A stretch of 64,000 bases of DNA from Pseudomonas japonica (GTDB lineage Bacteria; Pseudomonadota; Gammaproteobacteria; Pseudomonadales; Pseudomonadaceae), in assembly GCF_900188455.1 (NCBI RefSeq), contig NZ_FZOL01000005.1, positions 124,001-188,000 of the forward strand, in the 5' to 3' direction. The notes under the pieces were generated by a model. The model had not been told where the DNA came from. It ran no database searches and saw nothing but the letters and a program-made list of their open reading frames with translations. Shown piece by piece: positions 8,063 to 16,940 of this stretch. The position numbers and the translations under genes are program-made. How positions within the stretch are numbered: the first letter of the stretch is position 1; each line of letters begins with the position of its first letter.

Positions 8063-10507
8063 TCAGAAATCCGCCCGCAACGTCACCGTGTAGTTGCGCG
8101 GATCTCCATAGTGGTTCGCCGCATACAACCAGCCGATCGTCGAGTAGTACTTCTTGTCGAACAGGTTGTTGCCATTCAACGCGACACTGAAGTTCTTGTT
8201 GATCTTGTACGCCACCCGCGCATTCCAGATCGCATACCCGGCCTGCTCGATATCGCCGACGCCATCGGTGCCGCCGAAGTTGCTGTGGTAGTTGCGGCTC
8301 TGCACGTTGGCGCCGCCGCCGACGCTCCACTGCTCCAGCTCGCCGGGCAGGGTGTAGTCGGCCCAGAAGCGCAGCAGGTGGCGTGGCGTGTAGCTGTTGA
8401 ACGCGGCACCGGCGGCCGATACGCCGTCGTTCGGATCGTTGCGGTACTCGGTGCTGGTGTAGGTGTAGCCGGCGAACAGTTGCAGGCCATCGAGCACTTC
8501 GCCGCTCACTTCGGCATCGAAGCCCTGGGTACGCACCTTGCCGCCCGCCACGTAGCAGTCGTCGCAGCCTGAAGCACCGTCGTACAGCGCACGGTTCTCC
8601 TGGTCGATCTGGAACAGGGCGAAGCTGGTGTTGACCCGGCCGTCGAGCAGTTCGCCCTTCAGGCCGAGCTCGTAGTTGGCGCCTTCCATGGGTTCGAGCG
8701 CGGCGCTGTTGACGTCCAGTTCGGTCTGCGGCTTGAAGATATCGGCGTAGCTGGCATAGACCGACCATTGCTCGTTGAGCGCATAGATCAGGCCGCCATA
8801 CGGCGTGAACTCGCCGGTGTGCTTCGAGTGCGCCGGCGCCGGGGAGCCGGTGTTGAAGCGGTTCAACGCGTAGTCGTACTGGTAGTTGCTGGAGCGCCCG
8901 CCGAGCACCAGGGTCAGCGGCTCGCTCAGCTTGTAGCGGACCACGCCGTAGAGGCCGTTCTGGCGGATCTTGCCGTGGGAGGTGCCGGCGTAGGTGGTGC
9001 CGAGCAACTGGTCCATGGTTGGACGCTGCGGCGACACCGGGTCGTAGAGGTTGATCGAACCGAGGTTGAGCAGGCCGGCCTGCAGGTCGTCGGTCCGCAG
9101 GTCGCTGGCGTTGGCACCCACCACCACTTCGTGTTCCCGGCCCGCGGCGCGCCATTTGCCGGTGAGGTTGATGTCGGCGCCCTTGTTGACGTTCTCGAAG
9201 TCGTACAGGTAGGCCCGCGAACGCATGCCATTGCCCGTGGCCGGATCCACCGAGCCGCGGCCGAAGCTGTAGAGGATGTAGTTGGTCTCGCGGATATAGC
9301 TGCCGGAGGCCTTCAGACGCCAGTCCTCATTGAAGTCGTGGGTGATGTCGGCGAAGTAGGTCACCTGCTTGTTGTCCCACTGGTTCCAGTCGGCGCCGGT
9401 GAAGGTCGAGCGCCCTGCGTTCACCGCGCTGCCGTCCTTGTTGCGCGGCAGGCCGCTGAAGAACGGCGTCGAGTGCAGGTCTTCGACGCTGGCGCCGGCG
9501 GCCACCGTGGTGCTGTCGGCGAGGTCGTATTCGAGGATGCCGTAGAGCACGTTCTTGCGGCTTTCGGCGGTGTCGTAGAAGTAGTCCTGGTCTTCATGGC
9601 CGGCGACCAGACGCCCGCGCAGCGCGCCATCGGGAGTGAGCGGACCGCTGGCGTCGAGGGTCTGCCGGTAGCTGTCCCAGGAGCCGGCGCTGGCGGTGAC
9701 CGACAGCGACGGCTCGGCCTTCGGCCGCTTGCGCACCAGGTTGATCGCCGCCCCGGGGTTGCCGCTGCCCTGCAGCAGGCCGTTGGCGCCGCGCAGCACC
9801 TCGACGCGGTCGTAGAGCAGGGTGTCGGCGGTGAAGCTGCTGCCGATCGCGTAGTAGCGGCGGTCCAGCGGCACGCCGTCGTACTGGATGGTCTCCACCT
9901 CGAAGCCGCGCGAGTAGATGTACTTGCCGCCGGACGGGCTCTGGAAGGTGGTGATGCCGGTGGTCTTCTCCAGCACCTCGTCGAGGGTGTCGAGGCGCTG
10001 GTCGTCCATGGCCTGGCGGGTGACCACGCTGACCGACTGCGGGATGTCCTTCAGGCGGTGGGTGGACTTGCCGATGCTGACCGCATTGCTGGTGTAGCTG
10101 CCGGAGCCTTCGGTGGTCGCGTCCATGGCGCGGCCGTCGATGTTCAGCGGTTCCAGGTTCAGCGCCGAGCCGCCGAGGGGCAGGGGTTCCAGGCCGTACA
10201 CGCCATCCCCGCGCAGCACCGCGCGCAGGCCGCTGCCGGCGAGGACCTGATGGAAACCGTCCTCGATCCCGTAGTTGCCCGACAGGCCGGGGCTGCTCAG
10301 GCCCTGGGTCAGCGCCGGTGAATATTGCAGGGTGATCCCGCCTTCGCTGGCGAAGCGCGCCAGCACCTGGGCCAGGCTGTCGGCGCCGATGCTGTAGGCG
10401 TGAGGGGCCTGGGCAGGGGCTGCGCTGGCGCTTGCGGCGTGCAGGGCGAGGGTCAGCAGACTGAGGGCGAGGAGCTGGCGCGGGCGGGGTGAGGCGGCGC
10501 GAATCAT
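8063..10507 (-). CDS. TonB-dependent siderophore receptor with signalling domain (cluster 2)
   Basis: 814-aa outer-membrane receptor. The ATG at 10507 opens a signal peptide ending after ASASAAPAQA. Next come an STN signalling domain (about residues 35-85), the plug with a conserved KDIPQSVSVVTRQAM and GSGNPGAAINLVRKR, and a barrel ending in RADF. It is homologous in layout to the receptor of cluster 1 but clearly a different protein. The FecR- and FecI-like genes follow upstream on the same strand, giving sigma-FecR-receptor order. It probably imports a ferric siderophore of unknown identity and reports on it through the periplasmic STN domain. Confidence 0.9.
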   Translation of the reverse strand: MIRAASPRPRQLLALSLLTLALHAASASAAPAQAPHAYSIGADSLAQVLARFASEGGITLQYSPALTQGLSSPGLSGNYGIEDGFHQVLAGSGLRAVLRGDGVYGLEPLPLGGSALNLEPLNIDGRAMDATTEGSGSYTSNAVSIGKSTHRLKDIPQSVSVVTRQAMDDQRLDTLDEVLEKTTGITTFQSPSGGKYIYSRGFEVETIQYDGVPLDRRYYAIGSSFTADTLLYDRVEVLRGANGLLQGSGNPGAAINLVRKRPKAEPSLSVTASAGSWDSYRQTLDASGPLTPDGALRGRLVAGHEDQDYFYDTAESRKNVLYGILEYDLADSTTVAAGASVEDLHSTPFFSGLPRNKDGSAVNAGRSTFTGADWNQWDNKQVTYFADITHDFNEDWRLKASGSYIRETNYILYSFGRGSVDPATGNGMRSRAYLYDFENVNKGADINLTGKWRAAGREHEVVVGANASDLRTDDLQAGLLNLGSINLYDPVSPQRPTMDQLLGTTYAGTSHGKIRQNGLYGVVRYKLSEPLTLVLGGRSSNYQYDYALNRFNTGSPAPAHSKHTGEFTPYGGLIYALNEQWSVYASYADIFKPQTELDVNSAALEPMEGANYELGLKGELLDGRVNTSFALFQIDQENRALYDGASGCDDCYVAGGKVRTQGFDAEVSGEVLDGLQLFAGYTYTSTEYRNDPNDGVSAAGAAFNSYTPRHLLRFWADYTLPGELEQWSVGGGANVQSRNYHSNFGGTDGVGDIEQAGYAIWNARVAYKINKNFSVALNGNNLFDKKYYSTIGWLYAANHYGDPRNYTVTLRADF

Positions 10508-10580
10508 CGAGGGATTGTCCTTATGTGTTGGCAGTTTCACAGACAAGGACTGACGAGTTTGCAAAAGGGGCCAATTTCGT

Positions 10581-11501
10581 TCAGCGCGGCGTGATGGTGA
10601 CCCAGTAGCGGGTCCGGTAGCCGACCCGCACCGGCAGCGTGGCGGGCAGGGCGGCGAGGATCGCGTCGGTGTTGTCCAGCTGGAAGGCGCCGCTGATCAG
10701 CAGCGGCGCCACGTCGTCCTGACAGCGCAGCCAGCCGCCGCGGTAGCGGCCCAGTTCGCCGAGGAACTCGCGCAGGGGCATTGCCTCGACGATGAGCTGG
10801 CCGCGGGTCCACTGGCTGTCCTGCTCGCGGGCGGGGGTGGTGGGCGACTGGTTTTTGCCGTCGAAGAGCAGTTGCTGACCGGCGTCGACGCGCTGGTTTG
10901 TCGGCGTCACCAGGACCGCGCCCTCGAACACGCTCAACTGCGTGCGGCCCTCGCGCTGGCGGACCAGGAAGCGCGTGCCGAGGGCTTCCATCACGCCCTG
11001 GTCGCTGGCGACGCGCAGCGGGCGATGTGGATCCTTGCCGCTGTCGACGAGGATTTCGCCGTGGCGCAGGGTGATCAGGCGTTGGTGGTCGTCGAACGCC
11101 ACGTCGACGGCGGTTTGCGTGTTCAGTTGCAGCACGGTGCCGTCGGCCAGCTCCAGGCGCCGGCGTTCGCCGATGGCGGTGCGGTAGTCCCCGGCAGGTG
11201 CGACCTGACGATAGCCCACGTACCCGGCGGGCGCGATGAGGGCCAGTACCAGCAGTTGCTTCATCACCTGGCGGCGTTCGCGGTTCAGCGTGCCCATGGC
11301 CAGTTGCGGTGGCAGCAGGCCGAGGCGGGCCTGTACCCGTTGCGCCTTCTGCCAGGCGCGCTCGTGCTCCGGCGCTGCCGCGCGCCAGCGGGCGCAGGCT
11401 TCGCGCTGGGCGGGGTTGAGGCCCGGGTCGAGCATCAGCATGTGCCAGTGGGCGGCTTGCCGGGCGACGTCCGGGGCGATGCGTGCGGGTTCGGCGGCCA
11501 T
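10581..11501 (-). CDS. FecR-family anti-sigma regulator (cluster 2)
   Basis: 306-aa FecR-type protein. An N-terminal DUF4880 segment (about residues 10-55) with AAHWHMLMLDPGLNPAQREA, one hydrophobic span near residues 82-97, the FecR domain with LGTRFLVRQ in the periplasmic half, and a C-terminal STN-like lobe are visible. The start ATG overlaps the stop of the sigma gene by four bases (ATGA), so translation is probably coupled. The frame could be read further upstream, but that part lies inside the sigma gene. It relays the receptor signal to its cognate sigma factor. Confidence 0.9.
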   Translation of the reverse strand: MAAEPARIAPDVARQAAHWHMLMLDPGLNPAQREACARWRAAAPEHERAWQKAQRVQARLGLLPPQLAMGTLNRERRQVMKQLLVLALIAPAGYVGYRQVAPAGDYRTAIGERRRLELADGTVLQLNTQTAVDVAFDDHQRLITLRHGEILVDSGKDPHRPLRVASDQGVMEALGTRFLVRQREGRTQLSVFEGAVLVTPTNQRVDAGQQLLFDGKNQSPTTPAREQDSQWTRGQLIVEAMPLREFLGELGRYRGGWLRCQDDVAPLLISGAFQLDNTDAILAALPATLPVRVGYRTRYWVTITPR

Positions 11502-12004
11502 CAGAACTCGTCGTCGCAGAGGATGCAGGCTTCGAGGGCGTTGGCCATATGGCGCTTGACCGTGCGCTCGCCGATGCCCAGGCGCTGGGCGACCTGCACG
11601 TAGGTCAGGCCTTCCAGTTGCACCAGCAGGAACACCGAACGCACCACCGGCTTGAAGGTGTCGAGCAGCGCGTCGAGTTGCTGCAGGGTTTCCCGCAGGC
11701 AGTAGTGGTCTTCCTCGGACAGCGCGAAGACGTCCGGTAGCTGCGCGAGCATCTCCAGGTAGGCGCGTGCCAGGGACTGGCGGCGGAAATGGTCGTAGAC
11801 CAGACGGCGGCTCACCGTGGCGAGGTAGGCGCGGGGTTTTTCCAGGCTGAGGCGGGCGCCGGCCTTCTGCTGGGCCTGGAGGATGCGCAGAAAAGTGTCC
11901 TGCGCCAGGTCCGCCGCCTGCGCCGAACAGCCGAGGCGCCGGTACAGCCACTGCTTGAGCCAGCTGTTGTGCTCGGCGTAGATCTGACTCAGATCGTCGT
12001 GCAT
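11501..12004 (-). CDS. ECF sigma factor, FecI-like (cluster 2)
   Basis: 167-aa ECF sigma factor. Region 2 includes AADLAQDTFLRIL (about residues 30-43) and region 4 the LGIGERTVKRHMANAL helix-turn-helix (about 140-156). The ATG at 12004 lies about 35 bp from a near-perfect Fur box. It is coupled by ATGA overlap to its FecR gene. It should direct transcription of the receptor gene in this cluster when the ferric siderophore is present and iron is low. Confidence 0.92.
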   Translation of the reverse strand: MHDDLSQIYAEHNSWLKQWLYRRLGCSAQAADLAQDTFLRILQAQQKAGARLSLEKPRAYLATVSRRLVYDHFRRQSLARAYLEMLAQLPDVFALSEEDHYCLRETLQQLDALLDTFKPVVRSVFLLVQLEGLTYVQVAQRLGIGERTVKRHMANALEACILCDDEF

Positions 12005-12038
12005 CGCGTGCAGTCCTCGGTTTCGATGGCGGCACGTT

Positions 12039-12057
12039 AATTGATAACGATTATCAA
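12039..12057 (-). promoter_or_regulatory. Fur box for sigma/FecR operon (cluster 2)
   Basis: AATTGATAACGATTATCAA is a near-palindromic 19-mer that keeps the GATAAxGATTATC core of the Fur consensus. It sits in the 5' region of the ECF sigma gene on the minus strand, where Fur would block expression when iron is plentiful. Confidence 0.8.
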
Positions 12058-12112
12058 ATCAATTCGCGATGTAACAGGGTGGTGCCGCGGGGCGGGCCCG
12101 CGGCTGGGGTGG

Positions 12113-12358
12113 TTACTCGATGGGCACGCTGCTGGTCGAGGGTGCCAGGGCGATGCTCAGCAGTGCCTTGCCGATGCGCAGATCGATGACGGCGGCGTCG
12201 AGGAGGTCCTGGTTGCGCGGGAGCAGTTGCAGGGGGAGCCGGGTCAGGGAGTTGAGAGCGCTTTTGAAGTGTTCGTCGGCGGTGCGGATAGCTTCGTCGT
12301 GGGTGAGGCCGGGGCGGACGGAGAGGGTTGGGGGTGGATCGGGGACGAGTTTTTTCAT
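12113..12358 (-). CDS. small DUF6124/DUF3077-type protein
   Basis: 81-aa protein beginning MKKLVPDPP, with a central SVRPGLTHDEAIRTADEH segment and a helical, Leu-rich C-terminus. This layout (KLVPDPP start, Thr/Pro linker, then a long helix) is the pattern of small proteins widespread in Pseudomonas and listed as DUF6124 (earlier DUF3077); function unknown. The start at 12358 has AAGGAAG at ideal spacing; the longer frame upstream is part of the untranslated leader. It is preceded by a long, highly structured 5' region that is probably part of its mRNA. Confidence 0.75.
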   Translation of the reverse strand: MKKLVPDPPPTLSVRPGLTHDEAIRTADEHFKSALNSLTRLPLQLLPRNQDLLDAAVIDLRIGKALLSIALAPSTSSVPIE

Positions 12359-12439
12359 GGTGGATCTTCCTTTGATGAGTTGGAGTCTCCACATCTCGCT
12401 GCTATTCGAAAGGTGGCGACTGTACGCGGGTAGCAGACC

Positions 12440-12575
12440 GGACAAAGGAAAACCCGGCGCACCCGAGGGTGCCCACACGCACAGCCGCCATAACGCGTTG
12501 CTGGTGGTTTTCCTTTGGAACGGACTGCTAATCCGGTCGTTGATTTGGCAACGACCGGGGGACTCTAGGCAGCGT
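12440..12575 (-). promoter_or_regulatory. structured 5' leader of the DUF6124-type gene
   Basis: The region upstream of the small gene can fold extensively. A perfect 12-bp pair (12443-12454 with 12506-12517) encloses a GC-rich hairpin, and a second perfect 10-bp hairpin (12533-12542 with 12549-12558) follows. Such preserved pairing in untranslated sequence points to an RNA element, for example a riboregulator or attenuator. I recall similar leaders before this gene family in other pseudomonads but cannot verify that here. Confidence 0.5.
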
Positions 12576-12702
12576 TTCCACAGGGCGCAACCACCAGGCG
12601 GGGGTGGGGAGTATGCTTGGGAAATTGCCTACAAGAAAGTCGGAGATGGGGGAAGTTTCGTAGCCGTATGCGACAGGTTGTGATGGGAGCCAGCTCGATT
12701 TC

Positions 12703-12744
12703 TGTAGGAGCTGGCTTGCCTGCGAAGGGCTGCAAAGCAGCCCC
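12703..12744 (+). repeat. REP element
   Basis: TGTAGGAGCTGGCTTGCC followed by TGCGAAGGG and a small GGGCTGC/GCAGCCC hairpin is the usual Pseudomonas repetitive extragenic palindrome head and stem. Related copies occur at about 32.1 and 51.9 kb. Confidence 0.8.
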
Positions 12745-12841
12745 AAATCCCGACTCCGCCAGACAACTGATTTCAAGCTGTACGTCGGTCTGTGAAGAAA
12801 AAGTAGCGTGACCTGCCGAGCCTGAAGATTTCTGTGGGGGC

Positions 12842-12918
12842 AGTTAAGAAAAAATCTAGAGAATCGTCAGAACTGAAGATTTTCGTCGGGTGATAAAGAA
12901 AAAATCTGCGCTGCCAAG
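12842..12918 (+). repeat. left copy of 77-bp direct repeat flanking the CRISPR-cas genes
   Basis: This 77-bp AT-rich segment matches 23639-23715 at 69 of 77 positions with no gaps. It contains two A-tract units (AAGAAAAAATC) in tandem, and a weaker third unit precedes it at about 12785-12810. The two copies bracket csy1-4, array 1, cas2-3, cas1 and array 2. No gene is visible in the rest of 12745-13133. Confidence 0.7.
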
Positions 12919-13133
12919 ATAGGATCAAGCACCGATAAGCAGCCGATTGGAGCTGTTTATATTTCTTAAACGGACATTTTTGGTCAGCTTATGAATGAGT
13001 ATTTTCCCGTCGATTGCAGAGCTGCGCTCTAGCGAATAGGGCTCTGGTCAAGGCTGCTCGCCTGCAATAGGGAATCCGCCAAGGGTGCTTGTTGATGTAG
13101 CTGTATGGGACAGCTTGTGGTCGGTCTGCTGAG

Positions 13134-13255
13134 CGGGAAAAACGAGCTAGGCCAAGCGAAAAGCTTGGCCTAGCTGTTTTATGGAGCGCTACCTGTTCGG
13201 TAGTGAAATTGCACGACTAAAACGCAATTTTCTGAGCTGCCTTCCGGCAGTGGAG
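13134..13255 (-). CRISPR. solitary degenerate CRISPR repeat pair with terminator, upstream of csy1
   Basis: On the minus strand there is a 27-nt repeat-like unit (13229-13255) that keeps the CTGCC/GGCAG stem and the GCTCAGAAA 3' part of the array repeats. It is followed by an AAATTGC...GCAATTT hairpin and a second, more degenerate repeat (13186-13205) with a perfect CTACC-GAACA-GGTAG stem. A 13-bp terminator stem with U tract comes last (13134-13175). The same series ends array 1 at 18595-18704 in opposite orientation. It may be a fossil array end left by an inversion, or a small regulatory crRNA-like transcript. Confidence 0.7.
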
Positions 13256-13429
13256 GCAGCTTAAATCAATCCAGAAAAATCGTTTGTCACGAATAAGATG
13301 CAATGGACTTGCAAAGTGATAGTGGCATGCCTACTTTAGAAAGCAGGTCGTCGGATACGACTGCCCTCATAACCCTGGTCGGATGGAATGGGTGTTATGC
13401 CAAGGCACTAAAGCGTTCAGGAGGTACGC

Positions 13430-13474
13430 ATGTGTTTTCAACACAGCTGTAGAAGACGTGGGTCACGTCATTGA
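13430..13474 (+). other. possible 14-codon leader ORF before csy1
   Basis: An ideal AGGAGG (13419-13424) stands 5 bases before an ATG that opens a 14-codon frame encoding MCFQHSCRRRGSRH. It is the only strong ribosome binding site in the 310 bp before csy1, whose own start has a weak one. It could be a leader peptide, or chance. Nothing else gene-like is seen in 13256-13566. Confidence 0.25.
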
Positions 13475-13566
13475 TCCAGACATTGTCATTCCTGTCCCTG
13501 TGGGGGTAGCCGCAGGAATTCTAAAAACTTGGCAAGAAGCCAAGTCGATATGTGTAAGAGTCCTTC

Positions 13567-14907
13567 ATGAACGAACAGATTCTTTCCTCACCACGCTCCA
13601 CTCTTTTCCGCAGCACCATCGCCAACTTCATCAACGAGCGAAAGGAAGCCAAGCTCAAAGGTGTCGAGCCTGACGATGACGCGCCCACCGCCGCAAAATA
13701 CGACTACGCCACCTGGCTGGCGGATGCCGCACGCCGGGTCGCACAGATTCAGGCGGTGACTCATGTGCTCAAGGCGACTCACCCCGATGCCCGTGGTACC
13801 AGCCTGTTTGTTGATCCTTCCACGCTGGTGCAGCACAAGGAAATCGGCAGTCACGTTCTGGGTGACGACCACGCGACCGATATCGTTGGCAATGCAGCGG
13901 CACTGGATGTCTACAAGTTCCTCAAGGTCGAGGTCGAAGACCGGCGCTTGCTGGACTGGCTGCGGGAGGACGATACCGATCTTCTCGCGGCCTTGCACGA
14001 CGACCCCCAGCTCGCCAGTGAATGGGCCGAGGCCTTCAAAGGTCTCATTCGCCCCAGCGATACGGTCAGCTCCCACGAAATGGCCAAGCAGGTTTACTGG
14101 AGCGTTTCCAACGATCCGGTGGACGACTCGGGTTATCACCTGCTCCAACCTCTCTTCCCGAGCAGTCTGTTGCATGCAGTTCACCTGGACATCAACGACG
14201 CACGCTTTGGCGAACGGAATAAAGAAGTTCGGCAGGCCTGGCGCAACAAGGCCCAACACGCAGATACCTATCGCGACTACCGCGACCTGGTTGCACGCAA
14301 GCTCGGTGGTACCAAACCGCAGAACATCAGCCAGCTCAACAGCGATCGCGGTGGGGTCAATTATTTGTTGAGTTCGCTTCCGCCTGCCTGGGGCAGTGCG
14401 ACGCGCAACCCACTGCTGGCCATCGACTCGGTACTCCGGCGCTTTCGAGGATTCGACGGCGTGAATCGGCAGGTCACTGCGTTATGTACGTTGCTGGAAA
14501 ACGATCCGGACCAATGCTTCGACACCCGCCTGCAACGAGAGCGAATCGAGAAGGCCCTAGGTCGCTCGCTGGCAGCGTTCGGTCACGGCATTCGCAATCA
14601 GTACTCACCTGGATGGACAACCGACAGCAACTGTCAGTTACCACTCTGCGAGCAGCTCTGGCTCGATCCCGAGCGAGCCCTGCTGCCGCCACGGGAAGGC
14701 TGCGAAGAAGAAGACCTGGAGTTCATCAGCGCGTTCGGTCGTCAAACCTGGCCCGATGAAGTAGCAAAGCGCTGTGGAAACTGGCTGAACGAGATTCTCA
14801 AGAAGCGCGATCTGCCCGTCAGCACTGTCGAACACGCCTACTGGAGTCGTGAGCTGTCACGCTACGTCATACCGCTTGGACGGGACCTGGAGACACACCA
14901 TGAATGA
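13567..14907 (+). CDS. csy1: type I-F CRISPR-associated protein Csy1 (Cas8f)
   Basis: 446-aa large subunit of the type I-F surveillance complex (Csy complex). In the family it binds the crRNA 5' handle with Csy2 and recognises the GG PAM in target DNA. The hallmark QNISQLNSDRGGVNYLLSS (about residues 250-268), followed by LPPAW, identifies it; the P. aeruginosa protein is slightly shorter (about 434 aa). It is the first gene of csy1-csy2-csy3-csy4, whose starts overlap or nearly touch. The ATG has only a weak Shine-Dalgarno. It is not preceded by cas3, as it would be in the canonical locus, but by a degenerate repeat/terminator element on the other strand. Confidence 0.95.
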   Translation: MNEQILSSPRSTLFRSTIANFINERKEAKLKGVEPDDDAPTAAKYDYATWLADAARRVAQIQAVTHVLKATHPDARGTSLFVDPSTLVQHKEIGSHVLGDDHATDIVGNAAALDVYKFLKVEVEDRRLLDWLREDDTDLLAALHDDPQLASEWAEAFKGLIRPSDTVSSHEMAKQVYWSVSNDPVDDSGYHLLQPLFPSSLLHAVHLDINDARFGERNKEVRQAWRNKAQHADTYRDYRDLVARKLGGTKPQNISQLNSDRGGVNYLLSSLPPAWGSATRNPLLAIDSVLRRFRGFDGVNRQVTALCTLLENDPDQCFDTRLQRERIEKALGRSLAAFGHGIRNQYSPGWTTDSNCQLPLCEQLWLDPERALLPPREGCEEEDLEFISAFGRQTWPDEVAKRCGNWLNEILKKRDLPVSTVEHAYWSRELSRYVIPLGRDLETHHE

Positions 14908-15883
14908 ACTACCTGGTTTCGACCATCTGCTGATCGTGCCACGTATCCGCATTCAGAACGCTAATGCGATCTCCAGCCCGTTGACCCATGGTTTTCCCTC
15001 CATCACAGCGTTCGTCGGTTTGATGTGGGCCTTGGAACGCAAGGTGCGTGGAACGGATATCGACCTGCAGTTCAATGCAGTCGCGGTGGTTGTCCACAAC
15101 CATCAGGAGCAGGTGACCGATAGCGGATTCGTGAAGTCATTTCGTCTGACCCGTAACCCGAATGACAAGGATGGCAAACCCGCAGCCATCGTCGAAGAAG
15201 GCCGCATTCATCTCGAACTCAGTCTGATTTTCGCGGTACAAGGACCGGCTCTGCAGAACGGCGACAAGGTTGGCCTGGCGCATCAGATCGCTGACCAGCT
15301 GACACAAATGCGTGTTGCCGGTGGGACCGTTACGCCATCCACCAGGACAAGACAGGCTCCTTATCTGCTGGCACTGACTGGCAGCGGGGAGGACAGTCGG
15401 GAAGTTTTCAGGTCGACCATGTGGGACCTGCTCCCCGGATTTGTCTTGGTCGATCGTCATGACCTGCTGCAGCAACGTCATGACGAGCTGCTTGCCAGCA
15501 GTCCACAGGCGTCCCCGCTGGATGCCTGGTTATCGCTCTCGCGCATCAACTGGCGGGCCCCAGAGATCGATCCGGAGGACGAGTCCGCCGACCAGGAAAA
15601 GTTCTGGGTTAACGACCGCCAGAGCCTTGGTTGGGTGGTGCCCATTCCAGTCGGCTACGGAGCATTGAGCGAGTTGCAATCTCCTGGCTCCGTATCCAGC
15701 GCCCGCGACCAGACCACGCCATTCCGCCTGGTGGAAAGCCTGTTCAGCATCGGCCAGTGGATCAGCCCCCACCGCCTGCAAGCCGTCGAGCATCTGCTGT
15801 GGTACGCCGACAGCGATAGCGAGCGCGGTCTGTATCGCTGCCGCAATCACTACCAACCCGAAACCGACTACGACTTCGACTGA
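14900..15883 (+). CDS. csy2: type I-F CRISPR-associated protein Csy2 (Cas5f)
   Basis: 327-aa Cas5-group RAMP protein, the same length as the P. aeruginosa Csy2. The start ATG overlaps the end of csy1 by 8 bases, implying translational coupling; the frame upstream of it is inside csy1. The N-terminal [20 protein letters not shown] and [15 protein letters not shown] segments are the family hallmark. In the complex it pairs with Csy1 at the crRNA 5' handle and helps capture target DNA. The gene is intact with no internal stops. Confidence 0.95.
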   Translation: MNELPGFDHLLIVPRIRIQNANAISSPLTHGFPSITAFVGLMWALERKVRGTDIDLQFNAVAVVVHNHQEQVTDSGFVKSFRLTRNPNDKDGKPAAIVEEGRIHLELSLIFAVQGPALQNGDKVGLAHQIADQLTQMRVAGGTVTPSTRTRQAPYLLALTGSGEDSREVFRSTMWDLLPGFVLVDRHDLLQQRHDELLASSPQASPLDAWLSLSRINWRAPEIDPEDESADQEKFWVNDRQSLGWVVPIPVGYGALSELQSPGSVSSARDQTTPFRLVESLFSIGQWISPHRLQAVEHLLWYADSDSERGLYRCRNHYQPETDYDFD

Positions 15884-15915
15884 CCTGCCAGCCACTTCAT
15901 ACAAGGGATTTGCAT

Positions 15916-16938
15916 ATGAGTAATGACAGCCTGAAAACCGCATCCGTCCTCGCCTTCGAACGCAAGCTCGATCCTTCCGATGCCCTCTTTCATGCCGGTG
16001 ACTGGCATTCGCGCAATAACTGGAGCGCCATTCCGGTCCACACCAAGTCGGTACGCGGCACCATTTCCAACCGCCTGAAGACCAAGGAACTGGACCCGGC
16101 CAAGCTGGACGCGAAGATCGAAAACCCCAACCTGCAGACCGTCGATGTCGCAGCACTGCCGCATGACGCCGACACCCTGCGCGTCAGCTTCACCCTCCGC
16201 GTGCTGGGTGGCACCGGCCAGCCCTCGGCCTGCAACGATGCCGACTACCGGCGCAAACTGCTCGACACGGTCAAAAGCTATGTCGAGAAAAACGGCTTCA
16301 ACGAACTGGCCCGCCGCTACGCCTGCAACCTGGCCAACGGCCGTTTTCTCTGGCGCAACCGGATCGGCGCCGAGCAGGTGGAAGTCCAGATCGACCACCT
16401 GATCGACGGCCAGGCCGCGAAAAGCTGGAAGTTCGACGCCTTCGCCCTCTCCCTGCGCAACTTCGACACCCACGGCAACCAGACCGCCGCGCTGGAAGAA
16501 CTAGGCCAGTTGATCGCCAACGGCCTGGTGGGGGAGCAGCACGTGCTGCTGCGCATCACCGCCTTCGTTCGCCTGGGCGCGGGGCAGGAAGTGTTCCCGT
16601 CGCAGGAACTGATCCTCGACCGTGAGCGGGGCGACAAGAGCAAGACCCTCTATCACGTCGACGGCATCGCCGGTATCCACTCGCAGAAGATCGGCAATGC
16701 CCTTCGCAGCATCGACACCTGGTACCAGGAAGCCGAGATCAATGGCCCGATCGCCGTAGAGCCCTACGGGTCGGTCACCACCCAGGGCAAGGCCTACCGC
16801 CAGCCACGCAATACCAAGGACGACTTCTACACCCTGCTCGATGCCTGGGTACTGAAGGACAAGGTGCCGGAAATCGGCCAGCAGCACTTCGTCATCGCCA
16901 CCCTGATTCGTGGCGGTGTGTTCGGCGAGGCGGGCTGA
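15916..16938 (+). CDS. csy3: type I-F CRISPR-associated protein Csy3 (Cas7f) backbone
   Basis: 340-aa Cas7-group RAMP protein. Six copies of it form the helical backbone along the crRNA spacer in the family complex. The ATG at 15916 has AAGGGA seven bases upstream; a TTG two codons earlier is less likely. The opening [31 protein letters not shown], and the C-terminal [13 protein letters not shown] are characteristic. Length agrees with the P. aeruginosa protein (342 aa). It lies 32 bp after csy2 and 2 bp before csy4. Confidence 0.95.
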   Translation: MSNDSLKTASVLAFERKLDPSDALFHAGDWHSRNNWSAIPVHTKSVRGTISNRLKTKELDPAKLDAKIENPNLQTVDVAALPHDADTLRVSFTLRVLGGTGQPSACNDADYRRKLLDTVKSYVEKNGFNELARRYACNLANGRFLWRNRIGAEQVEVQIDHLIDGQAAKSWKFDAFALSLRNFDTHGNQTAALEELGQLIANGLVGEQHVLLRITAFVRLGAGQEVFPSQELILDRERGDKSKTLYHVDGIAGIHSQKIGNALRSIDTWYQEAEINGPIAVEPYGSVTTQGKAYRQPRNTKDDFYTLLDAWVLKDKVPEIGQQHFVIATLIRGGVFGEAG

Positions 16939-16940
16939 GC

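Noticed and set aside
12518..12560. tRNA-Ser-like segment (CGGACTGCTAATCCGG)
   Set aside because: The anticodon-arm resemblance is local; there is no acceptor stem, D-arm or T-arm around it. The pairing belongs to the structured leader of the DUF6124-type gene.
12620..13566. A hidden anti-CRISPR or regulatory gene in the gap before csy1
   Set aside because: Apart from the 14-codon frame at 13430, I found no frame of useful length with a ribosome binding site and protein-like composition in this gap.
13383..13673. 96-codon frame overlapping the start of csy1
   Set aside because: It has no good ribosome binding site, runs into csy1 in another frame and has no recognisable protein pattern. The csy1 reading frame is certain.
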